Below are positions 5,993-6,288 of a DNA stretch of 6,288 nucleotides, piece after piece; position 1 is the first letter of the stretch, and every line of letters starts with the position of its first letter. The stretch comes from an uncultured Planctomycetaceae bacterium. GTDB lineage: Bacteria > Planctomycetota > Planctomycetia > Pirellulales > JACPPG01. The position numbers and the translations under genes were made by a program. The notes under the pieces were generated by a model that did not search any database, was not told the DNA's origin, and was given only the letters and a program-made list of their open reading frames with translations. The DNA is taken from contig CAMFLN010000209.1 of NCBI GenBank assembly GCA_945957305.1, positions 1-6,288 of the forward strand, written 5' to 3'.

Positions 5993-6288
5993 TCAATTGC
6001 GTGGCAAGGCTTCTTCGACCGTCGGGGCTGTGAAGGATTTCACCACCGTGCGATTGGCGACGACGTAGCTGGGCGCCAGGTGCTTCCAGCGCTCGTGCAA
6101 TTCCTGGTGAGCCGCCGGCAGCTGGTGGAACGGGATTGAGGGATACAGGTGGTGCTCGGCGTGGAAGGGCATGTTCCACATGAACAGTCGCACTGGCCAG
6201 GCGGTGCGTGTCGTGCGCGTGTTGGTCAGGCCATTGGCGTCCTGGCTGCAACCCGTGTGCTCGACAATCAAAATCGCCCGCAGCAGCG
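5993..6288 (-). CDS. Membrane fatty acid desaturase, C-terminal part; N-terminus cut by right edge
   Basis: The minus-strand frame is open from the right edge to a TGA at 5993-5995, giving about 98 C-terminal residues of a protein normally 300 or more long. The segment carries the third histidine box of membrane di-iron desaturases and hydroxylases, HAEHH, encoded at 6163-6149, within NMPFHAEHHLYPSIPFHQLP. Upstream, EHTGC followed by NTRTTRT is also typical of this family. These enzymes use O2 and electrons to put a double bond (or hydroxyl) into acyl chains at the cytoplasmic side of the membrane. The first two histidine boxes and membrane helices lie outside the window, so regioselectivity and even the desaturase/hydroxylase choice stay open. 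A TTG at 6271 could be misread as the start but lies inside the conserved domain. It is the first visible gene of the minus-strand series. Confidence 0.88.
   Translation of the reverse strand, partial: LLRAILIVEHTGCSQDANGLTNTRTTRTAWPVRLFMWNMPFHAEHHLYPSIPFHQLPAAHQELHERWKHLAPSYVVANRTVVKSFTAPTVEEALPRN

Noticed and set aside
5993..6271. A small complete gene starting at the TTG at 6271
   Set aside because: The frame stays open to the window edge and the TTG is inside a conserved desaturase domain, so this is the end of a longer gene.

Overview
The window reads as an ordinary chromosomal segment of a GC-rich bacterium. Gene content fits a planctomycete (Pirellulales-like): a cytosolic neutral-ceramidase-like protein with a GDVN motif, an enolase-superfamily enzyme and a type III glutamine synthetase. 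That assignment is inference from gene types; there is no rRNA or other marker to prove it. I see no tRNA, CRISPR array, insertion sequence, phage gene or toxin module.

Layout. Bases 1-1069 (minus) hold most of an enolase-superfamily gene of the muconate-lactonizing subgroup, running off the left edge with all catalytic residues visible. A 153-bp divergent intergenic region (1070-1222) separates it from a plus-strand pair: a 451-residue neutral-ceramidase-like protein (1223-2578) and, 24 bp later in the same frame, a SpoU/TrmH-family RNA 2'-O-methyltransferase starting with GTG (2603-3400). A 201-bp convergent gap (3401-3601) with two short hairpins and a T8 run follows. The rest is a minus-strand series, listed in transcription order: the C-terminal part of a membrane fatty acid desaturase (6288-5993, cut by the right edge), an alpha/beta hydrolase related to homoserine acetyltransferases (5971-4967) and a type III glutamine synthetase, GlnT (4900-3602). 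Gaps in this series are 21 and 66 bp, so it is probably one operon.

How the genes may work together. The minus-strand trio combines lipid desaturation, an acyltransferase/hydrolase-type enzyme and an ATP-dependent glutamate-amide ligase. No known pathway joins these three, so a shared role is only a suggestion. The plus-strand pair joins a probable metal-dependent hydrolase with an RNA-modifying enzyme, which looks like simple co-transcription. The most notable protein-level observation is that the ceramidase-like protein keeps the predicted zinc ligands but has Asn where true ceramidases have the nucleophilic Ser. I found no strong evidence of an undescribed multi-gene system.
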